DNA from: Symbiodinium microadriaticum
Taxonomy: Eukaryota; Sar; Dinophyceae; Suessiales; Symbiodiniaceae
Assembly: GCA_001939145.1 (NCBI GenBank)
Contig: LSRX01000351.1
Coordinates: forward strand, 103,050-167,049
Direction of reading: 5' to 3'
Length of the DNA stretch: 64,000 bases
Position numbers and translations under genes: made by a program. This document shows positions 1-10,886 of this stretch, piece after piece. Under the pieces are notes generated by a model that searched no databases, had not been told where the DNA came from, and saw nothing but the letters and a program-made list of their open reading frames with translations. The number at the start of each line of letters is the position of its first letter. The stretch's first letter is position 1.

Positions 1-499
1 GTCCCACATCCGTCGGCACAGGTACGAGTGGCGGCGATACGGGAGTCTGCGAGTGGCTCGTGCAGCTCTGGCAGCTTTCCCTCGCCCAGCTCAACGGCCT
101 GCGGCAGTCCTGCGGCAGCTCGAGGAGCGGTGCCGCCTAGGCGCGCGGGGGGGCGACGGCCAGGAGCCCAGGAAACGATGGCACAAGGTCTTGGGTGCAA
201 TATCGCCGTCGGCTTTCTCTTGTCGTGGTAGCCGAAACCTAACTGTCGAGCAGCTTTCGAGATCCACATTCCGAGTTTGGGTGTCGGTTGCACCCGACAT
301 ACTTGACATTGCAAACCCAGAAACGGGTGCGGGCGGGAACGGGCCAGCGTCGCACACCGAAAACGACATTGTTTGTCCGCCCGACAGGGCAATTCATTAC
401 CCAAGCAACGCGCCCAGCCTGAAGCCGCAGTGGCCCGCGGGGCTGGCGGCGTTCTGTAAGACCGGAGGCGCACCCAACCCTGCGCGTCGCCGTTGAAAT

Positions 500-1501
500 C
501 TTGTTTTCCCTCACACACCGTTTTGTTGTCTCCGCGGTCCCTGTGCAGGTCGCCCGAAGGTTCGGCCAGAAGGTCACTGAGGAGCGGAGGATCTCCTTCG
601 ACGTTCGCTGCACCGGCATGCGGCAGGGACAGGAGGCTGGTCGCGAAGGCGCGGGAAGCGCAAAATCCGAGCAGGGCGGACCACGGAAGCGCTTAAGCAG
701 GTATGCATGCACTCTGCAGTGGTGGGGGTGCAGACCCGGCGCGGCAGCGGACCATGAGCCCGAGGAAGGTAGCAGCGTAGGGGCACCACCTGCCGCCGGT
801 TTTCATGCCCAGCACGATGAGGTGGCAGCCGCGATGCGGCGGTCATTTTGACGGCAGGGTGCGACATGAAGGTCCCGCACCAAGACGTTGGTTGCAACAG
901 TGGCACCAGCTTCACGGCAGACACGAGCGGCAGCACGCTCAACTGGGGCACCTCTGGCGCGAGACCCGCCGGAACGGGGGCATGCAGCGAGGTGATCCCC
1001 TAACTCGTCATGGCGACGTCGGCAGCGACGGTAGGTGGCAGTAAGCGGCAGGGAGCCGGAGGCGCTGCAACAGCAACACTCGGAAGTGCGAAAGTGCAAG
1101 TGAGAGTTCAAGAGAAGTAAGCCTTGCCGTGAGAATACGCGCAGCGAAGGGGCCTGCCTGCGAGTCCAGCAGGACGGCAGCGGGGGGATCAAGCTCGCGA
1201 TGGATGGAGCGGAAGCAGAACGTGTCGACAGCCCTGAATGCAGGACGTTGCCATCCACGTGGGGTGTCGAGCTGCGGTTCATGAAAGCCGGACTGCCGAA
1301 GAGCACGCCGAAAGCAACGAGGCCGCGCTGTTCCGGGCTCAACGCAGGATCACCAACCCACACTACCGACTCAGGAGCAAGTTGCGGAACTGCATCAGGC
1401 AGGACGCCGGCCGCATTCCACACACGAATCTTGGAAACATTCAAGCGGAGTCGGGCCCTTTGCCAGATTAGGTCCTGGAGACGGCGGTAGAGAAATGCCA
1501 C
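500..1501 (-). pseudogene. LINE-like retroelement, 3' end of pol (relic)
   Basis: The minus strand encodes the C-terminal part of a dinoflagellate non-LTR retroelement polyprotein. The best frame (1501 to 803) contains HDELGDHLAAC and AARVCREAGATVATNV, the same block as in the second relic at 10.9-12.4 kb. After a stop near 803 and a loss of sequence, a second frame (about 690-530) resumes with WSALLGFCASRAFATSLLSL and a DLLAEPSGD stretch, which match the next conserved block of the 10.9 kb copy. The reverse transcriptase core is absent, so this is a 5'-truncated, frame-broken copy. The family assignment rests on the match between the two copies and on recall of similar dinoflagellate proteins. 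Confidence 0.6.
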
Positions 1502-2100
1502 CCGGTCGGGTGAGGCAAGGATTCAGACATCATCGAGGTATGCTAACACCTGCTTGATGCTAGCACCTCCTTAATGGGGCGGAGCTCGTTAGAGGCCATG
1601 GAGGGCCGGAGCGACAGCGACCGAGAAAAGGGCCGTCATGAGGGTGTCATATTGTTCGCCGCCTTCCGACTGGCATATGCGGTGCGAATGCTCTCTCCGG
1701 CGCACCAGAAGCGGACAGAATCGCGCGCATACCACAAGCGGGCGAAACGCACTAAGTGGGAGAGAGCCGGCGACTCCTTCATTGCAGTGAGCATCGCCTC
1801 GCGGCTGACAAAGTCATGTGCGGCCGTGGCATCAGCCGAAACGATAGTGAGATTGTGTCAGCTTGCGTGCGAGATTGCAAGGTGTGCACCAGAGCTTCGG
1901 CCCCTGCCCGCGACGATAAGGCGTACTGGTGCGGGTTGCACGCTGCCTGGAAAAATGTGATCCGAACTGTTGGACGACCAGTCGACGCATGAAATCCCCG
2001 AGGACAACGCCGCGTGTGCCACCCGAAGGCTTGCGGATAGGAACTAAGCGACCAATTGACAGGGCAGCAACGCCCGGCTCGGTGCTGCGGCATTGCGGGC
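1502..2100. other. Intergenic, no gene recognised
   Basis: Only short frames without recognisable motifs occur here. It probably consists of decayed repeat between the LINE relic and the copia-type element. Confidence 0.4.
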
Positions 2101-2103
2101 CCG

Positions 2104-2196
2104 CACCACTTTCGGGGGACAACACCAGTTTGGGGGACACCACAACTTTCGGGTGACGACACCACCTTGGGCGAGAACACCGCTTTGAGGGACAAT
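2104..2196. repeat. Degenerate GGGGACAACACC minisatellite
   Basis: About five imperfect copies of an 18-20 base unit of the form TTTGGGGGACAACACCA follow one another, with point changes such as GGGTGACGACACC and GAGGGACAATACC. Confidence 0.6.
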
Positions 2197-2496
2197 ACCT
2201 GTTAAACTGGCGGGCTTTTCACCATATACTGCGTTGCTACACTGTAAGCTCAAGGGCCCTATGGCAGCGTACATATATACAGTAACGTTCACAGACATCG
2301 TAAATACAGGCAAAATTGAACTGTAGCTCAGACTCAACCTGTTCTCATGCTGTGAACGGCTATACACTATACAAGTGCTAATTAACCACTGGAGGTACGG
2401 CATAGTTGTCGTCCTCTTTGCGTGTCTACCGCACCCGGACCCAGCTACTGTGGTACATACAAGCGTATGTCCTGCTGTAGCGTCTGCGAACTACAC

Positions 2497-3357
2497 TTAC
2501 CGCTTAGCGCGGCTCACTCTGCACACTCCTTCGTTAATTACCTTGATTATAAAATCAGGTTTCATGCTCTTAGTGAAACAGCCGGCAGCCTGTGTGGATG
2601 TATCAATCCAGTCGACTCGATCTCCTCCTTCAAGGTAGATCTCGAAAGTGCGGGCACCGTCTTCAGTGAAGATCGATTGCCGTAGTGTGCTGAGCTCTAT
2701 TTGGAGTCTCTTGTCTTGCACCCTTGCAGGGGCCTCCGTATTGAGATGGTCGGCCAGGCTGCGACAGTCTGTCAGGCATACGTGCGGGACCTGTGTCCTC
2801 GCAAGTTGCTCCCAGTCGGGGCCACGCGAACCAAAACCGTAAACCTCGGCCAATGCAGCGCGGATCCTATCACCGGATTCCTGCGCACTCTGGAGAGCAT
2901 ACGTTTCAGCTTGCAACGTAGCTCGACACACACGTTTGATGGTGGTCGATGCAAATGACACTACCATCACGTCGTAGTTGCTACAGCTCGCGTCGCGTAG
3001 CTGTTGTTCCGGGACAAGGAAGTGGATTCGGCCTTGCTGTGACTTGTTGTTGCTTTTGCCTGCGAAGCTGGCGTCCGAGGCCGTCAACACTCCTAGCTTC
3101 TCAAGGTCGAAAGGTCCGTTACGGTACCTTAGCTTCAGATTACGTCCCTTTTGAGCTAACTCTAAAACCTTGTAAGCCTCATGCAGTGTGGCAATAGTTG
3201 CTCCTTTTATCGAGCTTTGTAGCTTCGATACGCGATATAGAATATCTGGCCTGGCTTGCCTAGATATCCAAGAGAGACTGCCTACTACTGATCGGAGCTG
3301 GCGTTCCTCACCACGATCGACCTGATCTGTGCTCTTCCTATTTGATTTTATATCATT
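2497..3357 (-). pseudogene. Copia RNase H domain and RT-RNase H connection
   Basis: The frame is open from just downstream of the TAA at 3358-3360 to the stop at 2497. It begins with the copia connection region (RSVVGSLSWISRQARPDILY) and runs into RNase H. The acidic residues are visible in TASDASFAGKS, LQAETYAL and CLTDCRSLADHL, that is Asp, Glu and Asp in the expected order. The same frame continues upstream across the TAA into the HVDD segment of reverse transcriptase, so this was one polyprotein. RNase H would remove the RNA strand during reverse transcription. The domain itself looks complete. Confidence 0.85.
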
Positions 3358-3360
3358 TTA

Positions 3361-3971
3361 GGTTATCTTATTAATATTATCGATGACATCGATTAATACA
3401 TCATTGCCAGATTTGTTGAACTGCTTGCCACAGAAGCGTAGTCTACCAGACTCGCGGCGGCCTACTTCAAACTTCTTGAGTAAGCAATCTATGATAGTAC
3501 CGTCTTTGCCATTAGACGCCCATAAAACGTCGTCTACGTGCGTTGTGAGCACACACACACACAACTTTTCCGCCATCGCGGTAAAAGTAAAATGCTGGGA
3601 ATATGCGACTCACTTGGAAACCGACGTCGCGTGCTTCCCTGTCAACTTTTCTCCAGAACCCACGTCCGCTATCACAGAGTCCATATACAGGTACTCTGAT
3701 TGATCAAAAGCATTGCCTCAGGGTCAATGCCTGGCAAACCACCACTGGGTTGGCGCATGAGCACCACCCTATCGATAGGTTCTGCTTGGAAATACGCGTT
3801 GCGTATATCGGACGATTCTACGGGCACACCATGCGATGCAGCAAACGCTGCCACGAGAGCATGCGTTTCAAGGTCGGAAGTCGGAGCATCTGTCCGTACT
3901 TCTGTCGACTCCTCAAAATTGCCGCACGACACTAGCCTTGATTTAAACTCTGGTGAATAGTTTTCCTTCAA
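3361..3971 (-). pseudogene. Copia reverse transcriptase, frame-broken
   Basis: The N-terminal part (3971-3672) carries KSRLVSCGNFE, the TDAPTSDLETHALV segment and SSDIRNAYFQAEP, the copia RT motifs up to the first catalytic aspartate. Near 3690 the frame shifts, and the protein continues with RVPVYGLCDSGRGFW. A second shift lies in a CA/TG microsatellite at 3550-3563, after which THVDDVLWASNG supplies the catalytic DD pair (equivalent to YVDD). A TAA at 3358 ends this frame. The enzyme copied element RNA into DNA. This copy cannot make it. Confidence 0.8.
3550..3563. repeat. (CA)7 microsatellite inside RT coding sequence
   Basis: Seven CA units lie exactly where the RT reading frame shifts just upstream of the HVDD motif, consistent with replication slippage in coding sequence. 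Confidence 0.8.
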
Positions 3972-4070
3972 GCGTTCATGGTAGTTTTTAATGGTATCGA
4001 CCCATTTTGATGGAATTGGTACATGGGCACGCTTAATAGGATTTGCTGCCTGGAAATCCTCATATTTCTT

Positions 4071-4988
4071 CTATTCCTTTGCTCTTGATCCGTCGATGTG
4101 AGCTCGTACGGATGGGGTGCAGTTCCAGTACTTCAAAGACTCAGGGAGTTCTTTGAGTTCCTGCTCAACCTGTTCTTGCGATGCAACACGGTTGCTCCAA
4201 AAACCTGTGAATTTCTTGCGAATACTCACATTCGCCTCCTCCTCAACACGCCGTTCTTCGAAACGTGCGCGTATTGATGCAGGCAAATCATCCAACAGCT
4301 CTGCCCTGCTGATACGGCGCTTGGGTGTCTGTTCAGCGTCGGGCTCTGCAACAATAACTCTGCGTGAACGAGCAGTAGTTACAGGCGGTGGTGACCTTGA
4401 CCTACCTCTGGCTGCTGATGCTTCACCTTCTTCTTCCTCTTCAAATATAGAAGACAAGGGCGGCGGTCCATCTAAAAGGCCATCTGATGGTCCTTCCTCT
4501 TCTCCTTCTTCAACAGGCATATCCTCCACGATGTCCTCTCCAGGTACATCACGTAAATCCTCAAATTGCTGTTGTCCTTGGATAAGACTCTCAGGTAGAA
4601 TGGCCTCTCCTTGCAGCACTGCCTGGGCTAGTGCCTCTGCATCCTGAGCGGGTCTCAGGTTCTGCGCGGAAACCAAAACTGGAACATTCTGGCATAAAAC
4701 CCAAACGTTCTCATTCTGATTACCCTCAAAACCTATAACTCTAGATGCAGTCGACCAGGCTGTCTTGCCGGTCTTGTCGCGCCTAAAGCACACCACGTCT
4801 CCAACGGAGTACGTGTAAGGCAGCGGCTTTGCGTTCCTGAGCAAAGCTCTTTGCACACGCTTAGATGTATCTAAATGCACAAATGCCTTCTTAGCCTCAT
4901 TTCGTGCCTGGTGAATCAATGCGAATCGGCTCTCAGGGTCTGCTTGGTCCTCTAAGGATCCAAGGTCTGCGCCATTGTCCTCCTCCAT
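4071..4988 (-). pseudogene. Copia integrase C-terminal domain and linker to RT
   Basis: The segment continues the integrase frame directly after a TGA (4989-4991). Its first 110 residues (RFALIHQARNEAKKAF, then YSVGDVVCFRR and NVWVLCQNVPVLV) match the C-terminal DNA-binding region that follows the integrase core in dinoflagellate copia elements. The rest is an acidic, low-complexity linker rich in Glu, Asp, Ser and Arg. The frame stops at a TAG (4071-4073), but translation beyond it (YEDFQAANPIKRA, PIPSKWVDT) leads in frame into reverse transcriptase, so the TAG is a lesion and not the original end. Confidence 0.75.
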
Positions 4989-5993
4989 TCAGGATGGGGG
5001 GCCTCTGGCTGACTTACCTAGTACCCATTGCGAGGGGGAGTAGCCTCCGTGACGGAGCATTGTATTCTTGGTGAAACAGCATTCATCCAAGATTGTTTGC
5101 AACTGTACCTGACCTGCGGCTTGAGTTTGCGAAACCACCTTGCGATCCATTGCCTTGAGTACTCCTCCATAGCGTTCCACCCTGCCTATGGATTCAGGAG
5201 TCTCTAGCGGCGCGTGTGTCACTTGAACTCCATGTGCTGCGAAGTATTGCGCTAGCACCCCTCGATTGTGAAGTCCTCGGTCACACCGTAGGACCGCCGG
5301 TAGACCGGCCCATGAGGTCCATCTTCGTTGGATGGCCTCGAGGCAGCGCGCTGATGATGGGAGACCATCGCCTACGCGTACGATCTCTACCAGTTGAAAA
5401 CACGTTCCCAGGCAAACCATGTTCATCACCTGGTGCTTGGTGCCTTGCGCATCCAGGCATTCGAAAACATCTACGCCTAAGGCGTGATTAAACGAGTATC
5501 GTTCCGGCATGGATACGATATGTGCCTTACGCCTTGGCTTGGTGTCCTCACATTCGGTGCATGTGTGGAGCTTCGCGGCTTCCACATAAGATTTGTCAAT
5601 CTTTGCGGTTCGGAGGAGGTTGATCAAAACCTTCCTCGGGCAGTGTCCGAACTGACGGTGGAGTCTGCGGATCGCTACGCGTACCCTCTGCGGTACGGCG
5701 CGCCACTTCTTCCTTCTCTCGGACTCCTCTAAGGGTAGTCCTGGCAAGCCCACCTCGTCGAGCTGCGTCTCCTCAGTGATGGCCTCCTCTGACGGGTCCA
5801 TCAGTGCGAAGTCCTGGGGCGACTCAACCTGATCAAATGTACCATCATCGAATTCTTCGATTGATGGATATACTGTGTGCGACACCAGTGCACTGGCCAC
5901 TTGGTGTTCTGCCACGCGCCTGAGCCAGACCATAAAGTCTTGAGCAAACACATCCTCGAAGCTTAAGGGTGACATATAGGGATAATCTAGCAA
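4989..5993 (-). pseudogene. Copia integrase core with zinc-binding N-domain
   Basis: About 335 residues are open. The His/Cys zinc motif is visible as LHRQFGHCPRK followed by HTCTECEDTKP. The catalytic acidic residues follow in GVDVFECLD, VLRCDRGLHNRG and PESIGRVERYGGVLK (Asp, Asp, Glu). The region after the core, MLRHGGYSPSQWVLGK, is typical of dinoflagellate copia polyproteins. The N-terminal 110 residues are acidic and lack an aspartic protease DSG/DTG motif. The frame ends in TGA and the next codon is ATG in the same frame. CGA to TGA decay at a methylated CpG would explain this stop. Confidence 0.85.
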
Positions 5994-7360
5994 ACCTTGA
6001 TCGCTGCCATAAAAAAGAGATATCGCCTATACCATACAATGGATGTATTGGTATGCTTGCTTCCTGCCAACGATTGGTCTGCGCTCCATCCACTAAAAGG
6101 TGCTAGCTCACAGTGGCTAATCACTTCGTCTAATAGATCGGAGTGATTTAAACTTTCGCTATGATCGTTATACTTGATGGCTACAACAACCAAACTAGGT
6201 CCTATCTCTTGCAGCTCCTTCCTGGCTCCGTTTGGAGTCCAGGGGCCTGTGGCGCTGGTGCCCACGTCGATGCAATGTATGATTGGGTCCTGAAAAGTAC
6301 CGGGCTCACTGGTAAAGACAACTATGTGCTTAGGACCGACAGTGGGTCCTAAGTTGCTGACGCAAAGCAGGTTCTTAAGGGCCTTGTCGTGGTCCCGTAT
6401 CTGGGTAATACCTCTGGTTACTACCCGTTTCCTTGCTTTACTCAACACAGCTAGTGAGGCTACCGGTTGAGATTGGGTGTTCGGGTCTTCCGAAGAAATC
6501 ACCAAACCACCATCACCGACATCACCTCCATCATTTTTCACCGGTGTGAGTCCTAGCTGCTTGCTTAGCTCATCATCCGACCCTGAATCCGACCAGTCAG
6601 CCCATGGTTTTCGGTGTCTTTCTTTAGGCTTGAGATTCACGGGTCGGGGTGGTGGAGGTGGTCGTCGGGCCTTTCGCTTTCGCTGAACCTCTTTCCAGTC
6701 CGATGGTTCTTGGGCCTCAACAGGCTGAGCTAGGTTAGCAGGATAGTCAGGTTCTACTGCTTGGGCTTTTGGAGGTTTGGGCATAGACGTGGTAGCTGTC
6801 GCAGCTCCGGGGCCTTGCCTAAGTACAATAGGATTGGTAGTTGCATTAAGTCCTGGGCCTTGCTTGAGGACTATAGGCTCATACCTAGGGCTAGAAACCT
6901 TAATCCCCAAAAGCGTCCCATCCCCCTTGTACGCTCCACGGGATTCTTCGCGCTGCTGCCGCTTCTTGCCCTGTCCCTCGGGCTTACGCTCTCCTTTGTA
7001 GGTAGAGCCGGGGTCCATAAAGCCTGCGTCCGCTAATGCTGGACGGGCAAGGGCCATGAAACGCCGACTTTCCCCGGAGGGTAGAGGCAAGTCCCCCAAA
7101 GGAGGTACTTGAGCGTCCATCGGCGCATCCCGCAGCATGATTCGGATGCTACCTGGCTCAAACCAAAGGACAGTGTGGGGCCAGGTACGCAGTGACCGAT
7201 CACAGGTGAACGGGAGCGGCTGGTCGTGGCAGTTTGGCCGCCACCAGAACCGCGCGTTGTGGGGCACGGTCCTGGCGCTGTTACCCATGCCAACGGGACC
7301 CTTCCAGCCGTCGCGCCTCCGATCCTCATTGAAGTCCCTTTTGACCTTTTGATGGTCCAT
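5987..7360 (-). pseudogene. Gag-like region of the copia element, C-terminal half
   Basis: The protein of about 450 residues has no family I recognise. Visible parts are a Trp/Pro-rich segment (ARFWWRPNCHDQPLPF, TWPHTVLWFEPGSIRI) and two copies of PIVLKQGPG/PIVLRQGPG. A basic stretch (RKRKARRPPPPPRPVN) and a C-terminal folded-looking part (KHIVVFTSEPGTF, SLVVVAIKYNDHSE) follow. There is no CCHC zinc knuckle and no protease motif. Its position directly upstream of integrase, overlapping it by seven bases, argues for a gag or gag-plus role. The frame is offset by one from the N-terminal half, which suggests a frameshift near 7350. Confidence 0.5.
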
Positions 7361-8361
7361 GCAAGATCCATCAAGTCAGGAAACGTGAGGTTGTCTGCCC
7401 AGGGCGTTGCGTCGTCTGGATCGTTGTCGATTCCAGGAACCACCTTCAGGGTCTCCTCGAAGATGATCTCCATGGTGTCGTGGCCGTCTCCAAACGTGGT
7501 ACTGTGGTCAGTCCTGTCGGCAAAGCTTCTTCCAGCTACACCACCCGAAGGGGTTGGTGTCGGGGATCGTCCACCACCCTTGCGGGTTGGTGTCATCGAC
7601 CGATCTCCCATCTTGCCTCGTCTGAAAAACCCAGAGCGGGAACGCTGCGGTGTGGAACTCCTTGAGATGTAGCCCTCATCGTCAGATTGCGATCTCCCAC
7701 GGGTAGATCGACCGCGAGCTGGAGTCCCACGAGGGGTACTCCGAGGCGACTGCTGTGGGGTCTCTTGGTGGTACCCCGCCAGAAAGCCCTTCTCTTGCTG
7801 ATCCTGGAACCAGACATTCCACTCTTCCGCGACGCAGGCTTGGCCGTAAAGGTTGCGATTCTGGGCTTCCAGATTCTGAATCCTCAGCTCCGTGTTGCGG
7901 TCCTTGGATTCTTGAAGTTCTCCCTGAACTCGCTCCATAAGTGCTTCCGCTCGGATAGCACGATCGCGCCAGTCCATGTCATCCCGTGGGGGTACGACGC
8001 GTCCAGCAGGTGGCCCCGGACCACCACCATCACCACCAGAGCCTCCAGAACGTAGTGGTGCCGGCGGTGCATTATCTACCGGTGGCCCTCGTGGCATTTT
8101 GCCTCCGCCGCCAGAGGGGTCGGATGACGTAGCGCCACTCGACCCGCTCTGCGCCGGCGCCTGAGTTGGCACAGGATCGGAAGGTCCTGGAATGGTACCA
8201 TCCTTCGGCTGCTTGTTCGGCGTTGTGCTCCTCTCCGAGCGCCGCCTGCCAAGGACCCAGCTGGTGGGTTCCTTGGGGTGCCAGCACCGGTGCGCGGAGG
8301 TCCTAAAAAAGGTATACCTCGTGTCACGGGTGGTGGTGCCCAAGAAAATGGTCCATCCCAA
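7346..8361 (-). pseudogene. Gag-like region of the copia element, N-terminal half
   Basis: This frame gives a Gly/Pro/Ser-rich N-terminus. A probable coiled coil follows (MDWRDRAIRAEALMERVQGE to NLEAQNRNLYGQ, roughly residues 128-175), then a long Arg/Ser/Thr/Pro-rich basic part (RSTPRGTPARGRSTRGR). The last clearly protein-like piece is DDATPWADNLTFPDLMD. The continuation lies in another frame (DHQKVKRDFNEDRRRDGWKG) beginning near 7360, so the original protein spanned both. Coiled coil plus basic region fits a nucleic-acid-binding gag, but I recognise no named domain. The real start is unknown. Confidence 0.45.
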
Positions 8362-8489
8362 GAACGTAAAGGCCAGCGCTGATCAGCGTGCCCATGGCTA
8401 CGCTTCGGTGCCTGCTCGAGGTGCAAAAGGGTAGCACAACCAAAGGATTGTGCCCATCGACGGCCACCTCGATGTCCTTGAAGCACGAC

Positions 8490-10886
8490 GTCAGGATGTG
8501 GCGACCAGCTCCAGAATTCAGGATCCCCTCAAGGATTCCTGTGTGGCGTCCAGTGCACGCGCTGAGCGCCCATTCGTTGGGGTCGCTAATTCTCGGAGAT
8601 CGTGCAGTCGCACATCACATTGAAGTCGCGTACTGCCTTCGGAAGAGACTCCACCCAGCCATCCTTGTGGTGGATCCTCTTCCGGTCACGCCCGTGAGCA
8701 TTCATTAGCAGGGCGACCGAAGTGCACAGAAGTTATGCTGCACAGGCAAACAGGTGCATGTGCGCATATCCTTAATTCAATCTAAGGTTACGAGCTGGGG
8801 TGTCAATCTCGTGGCTCTCGAGTACTCCACCTAGGGTAGTACTACCTTTCTCAATGCTACAGGGCAGCCTACGCTTGCCCAGGGTACTAGATGTGGCACC
8901 TAATCCCGCAAACGACTTAGTCTTAGAGTCTACCCATGGGAAGGTTAGAAGGTTAGACCAAGGGCCTTAAGTCGTTGCTCTCGGGAGCGCTCCAGACGAT
9001 GAGCTCGCAGCGATCGGGTCGTGAACAGGAGGTGGAGGGACCCAGCGCTTCTTGACAGGGCCCATTGGATTCCCAGGTTGGGTAATCCATTGGGGCTTCA
9101 CGGCTCTTGGTGCTTGCACATATGCCTGTGCTACGTCGGTGGACCTGCGTTCTACAGACGATGCTGCTGCAACCCGTAGGTCACTATTCACTCCCTTAGG
9201 ATAGAGATTAGGGTCTTTAGGTGTATTTTGCGGCTGTGCTGAGGACGAGGATCCGACCTTGGTATTATTCGCACACTCGGCAAGGACCGAGCAGGAGACA
9301 GAAGACCGGCTGCCCCGATGCAACCCAAAAGCAAGCCGTCTCGGTTTGTCTTACATGTGAGATCCAACAGGAAAACCAAGAGCCCGCAATCCTGGAAAAC
9401 CTTATGAGTGCCTGACACGGAGAACGGGGTGCGTACCTCGGTAAAGCATGGTCAGTACAAGGCATCCCTACTTCAAGGACTCGCCAGGACTGCAACTAAA
9501 GAAAGCTAAGGAGTAACCAACTGGACCTGCTAGGGTGTCAAGTTGACTCCGGTTTCAAGCTACTGTTTGCCTGCTATCATGATCGGCTCGTTCCTGAACA
9601 GGTTGATTTCGATGTAAAGCTGGTTTGGAAGCAGTCTTGAGTGGCAGCCTTGAACCCAATTTGAAGCCCAAACAACGGGAACATGGGTTGAAACTGATTC
9701 GAAGCAGTGCGCCGCAAACGGGAGCTTGAAACTGGATGCAAGCTAGAATTCGCACTATGAGCTGCTCCCTGACAGCTTGGATCTGATTTAGAGACTCTGG
9801 ATTAGGAACAGGCTTGAACTCAGTCGGAAGCTCTTTACAGCAGAGGTGCTGTCATACCCTAAACCCGGCATGATATCAGATTCAAGCCTGTCTTGGCTTA
9901 AATAACATCCTAATTCGCAGCAGCAGGCAGGTCGGGTAGTGGAAGACGTGGGCCAGTATGGCCAGTGCATGGCAGGACCTGCGGCGGGGAGCCTCGGCAA
10001 CAGACCCATCCGCAGCTGTACTCCCGCATGTCGACTGCGAGTTTTCGGGGCGCACGGCATCTAGGCACGGCTTGCAAAAGAGGATGGTTTTCGTCCGGGG
10101 CCCCTCGGCCGCTTCGGCGCTCGTGGGTCGGGGCCGAGTGCATATGGCGGTCCGGCAATTCTTGTCAGGCTGCATCGGATGCGGCGTGCGCCGAGTCTGC
10201 CAAGAAAATGCGTGGGCAGCAAAGCGGCAAAAAGTGTTCGGTGAAGCTTTCCGGGTTCAGGCGGCCATCTGTCCCGACATGTTATAGGCAACGCATACCT
10301 CCTTCATTAGTGAGCCTCACGCGTGGCCGGGCCTTACGGATGCATCGGACAGACGGGGCACGCATCGGTATAGACGGGCAAGCCGGCGCTGACGGCGCAC
10401 CTCCACCCAGCAGCCACTCAGGCGTGGAATGTGCCGCAAGCGGCGTGCCCCTTTGCGGGAAGGGGGGTGCGAAATTGACAAGTGCGGCACGCGTGGCTTG
10501 TGCGGGGGCAGGGACCAGCAGCGTGGCATCCGGCGAGTAGTCAGGTGGCGGGCACTAGGGAAACACACAAAGAAAGAAAAACAACCTACAACCAGCAACC
10601 GGCGCGAGCGATGGGGTCGCCCGAACGGCAGCGGGAAGGAGAGGAACCCGAAGTCTAGAATCGAACACTACCGTTTTAAGACTTTTTGCATGCTAGGCAC
10701 TGGAATTCCAGTTATAGGTTATCGACCATTCTGGGTATGATTTGGGATATCATCATTTCTAAGATTTCCTGTTGCTCAGGATTTTTTTCAGGATTTGTTC
10801 GAAGACGCTTTTTTCTTTTGTTACGCACCTATTTGAAGCCGTCGATGCGGTCCCAGTGCAACCGGAGCTACAGCCTACGGCGGGCT
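8490..10886. other. Intergenic, weak frame and degenerate repeats
   Basis: A minus frame at 9323-8967 encodes a Ser/Ala/Pro-rich peptide ending in KRWVPPPPVHDP that may belong to the copia gag leader. Between about 9590 and 9830 a loosely repeated motif resembling CTTGAAACTGATTCGAAGC occurs five or six times. No gene is recognised elsewhere in the stretch. Confidence 0.35.

Larger units (their letters stand above)
2497..8361 (-). mobile_element. Ty1/copia-type LTR retroelement, degenerate
   Basis: Reading down from 8361 on the minus strand there is a gag-like region, integrase, reverse transcriptase and RNase H, the copia domain order. Integrase (5993-4989), its C-terminal extension (4988-4071) and the start of reverse transcriptase (3971-3672) share one frame, interrupted by a TGA at 4989 and a TAG at 4071. 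The rest of RT and RNase H share another frame, interrupted by a TAA at 3358. These breaks and at least two frameshifts make the copy inactive. I found no pair of long terminal repeats by eye, so the outer limits are those of the coding remains only. Confidence 0.85.

Noticed and set aside
53-496. Plus-strand 147-codon frame
   Set aside because: No domain. It lies beside and partly opposite the LINE relic and has the composition of a GC-rich shadow frame.
2200-9500. Long terminal repeats of the copia element
   Set aside because: I compared the flanks by eye and found no convincing pair. They may be lost or too diverged.
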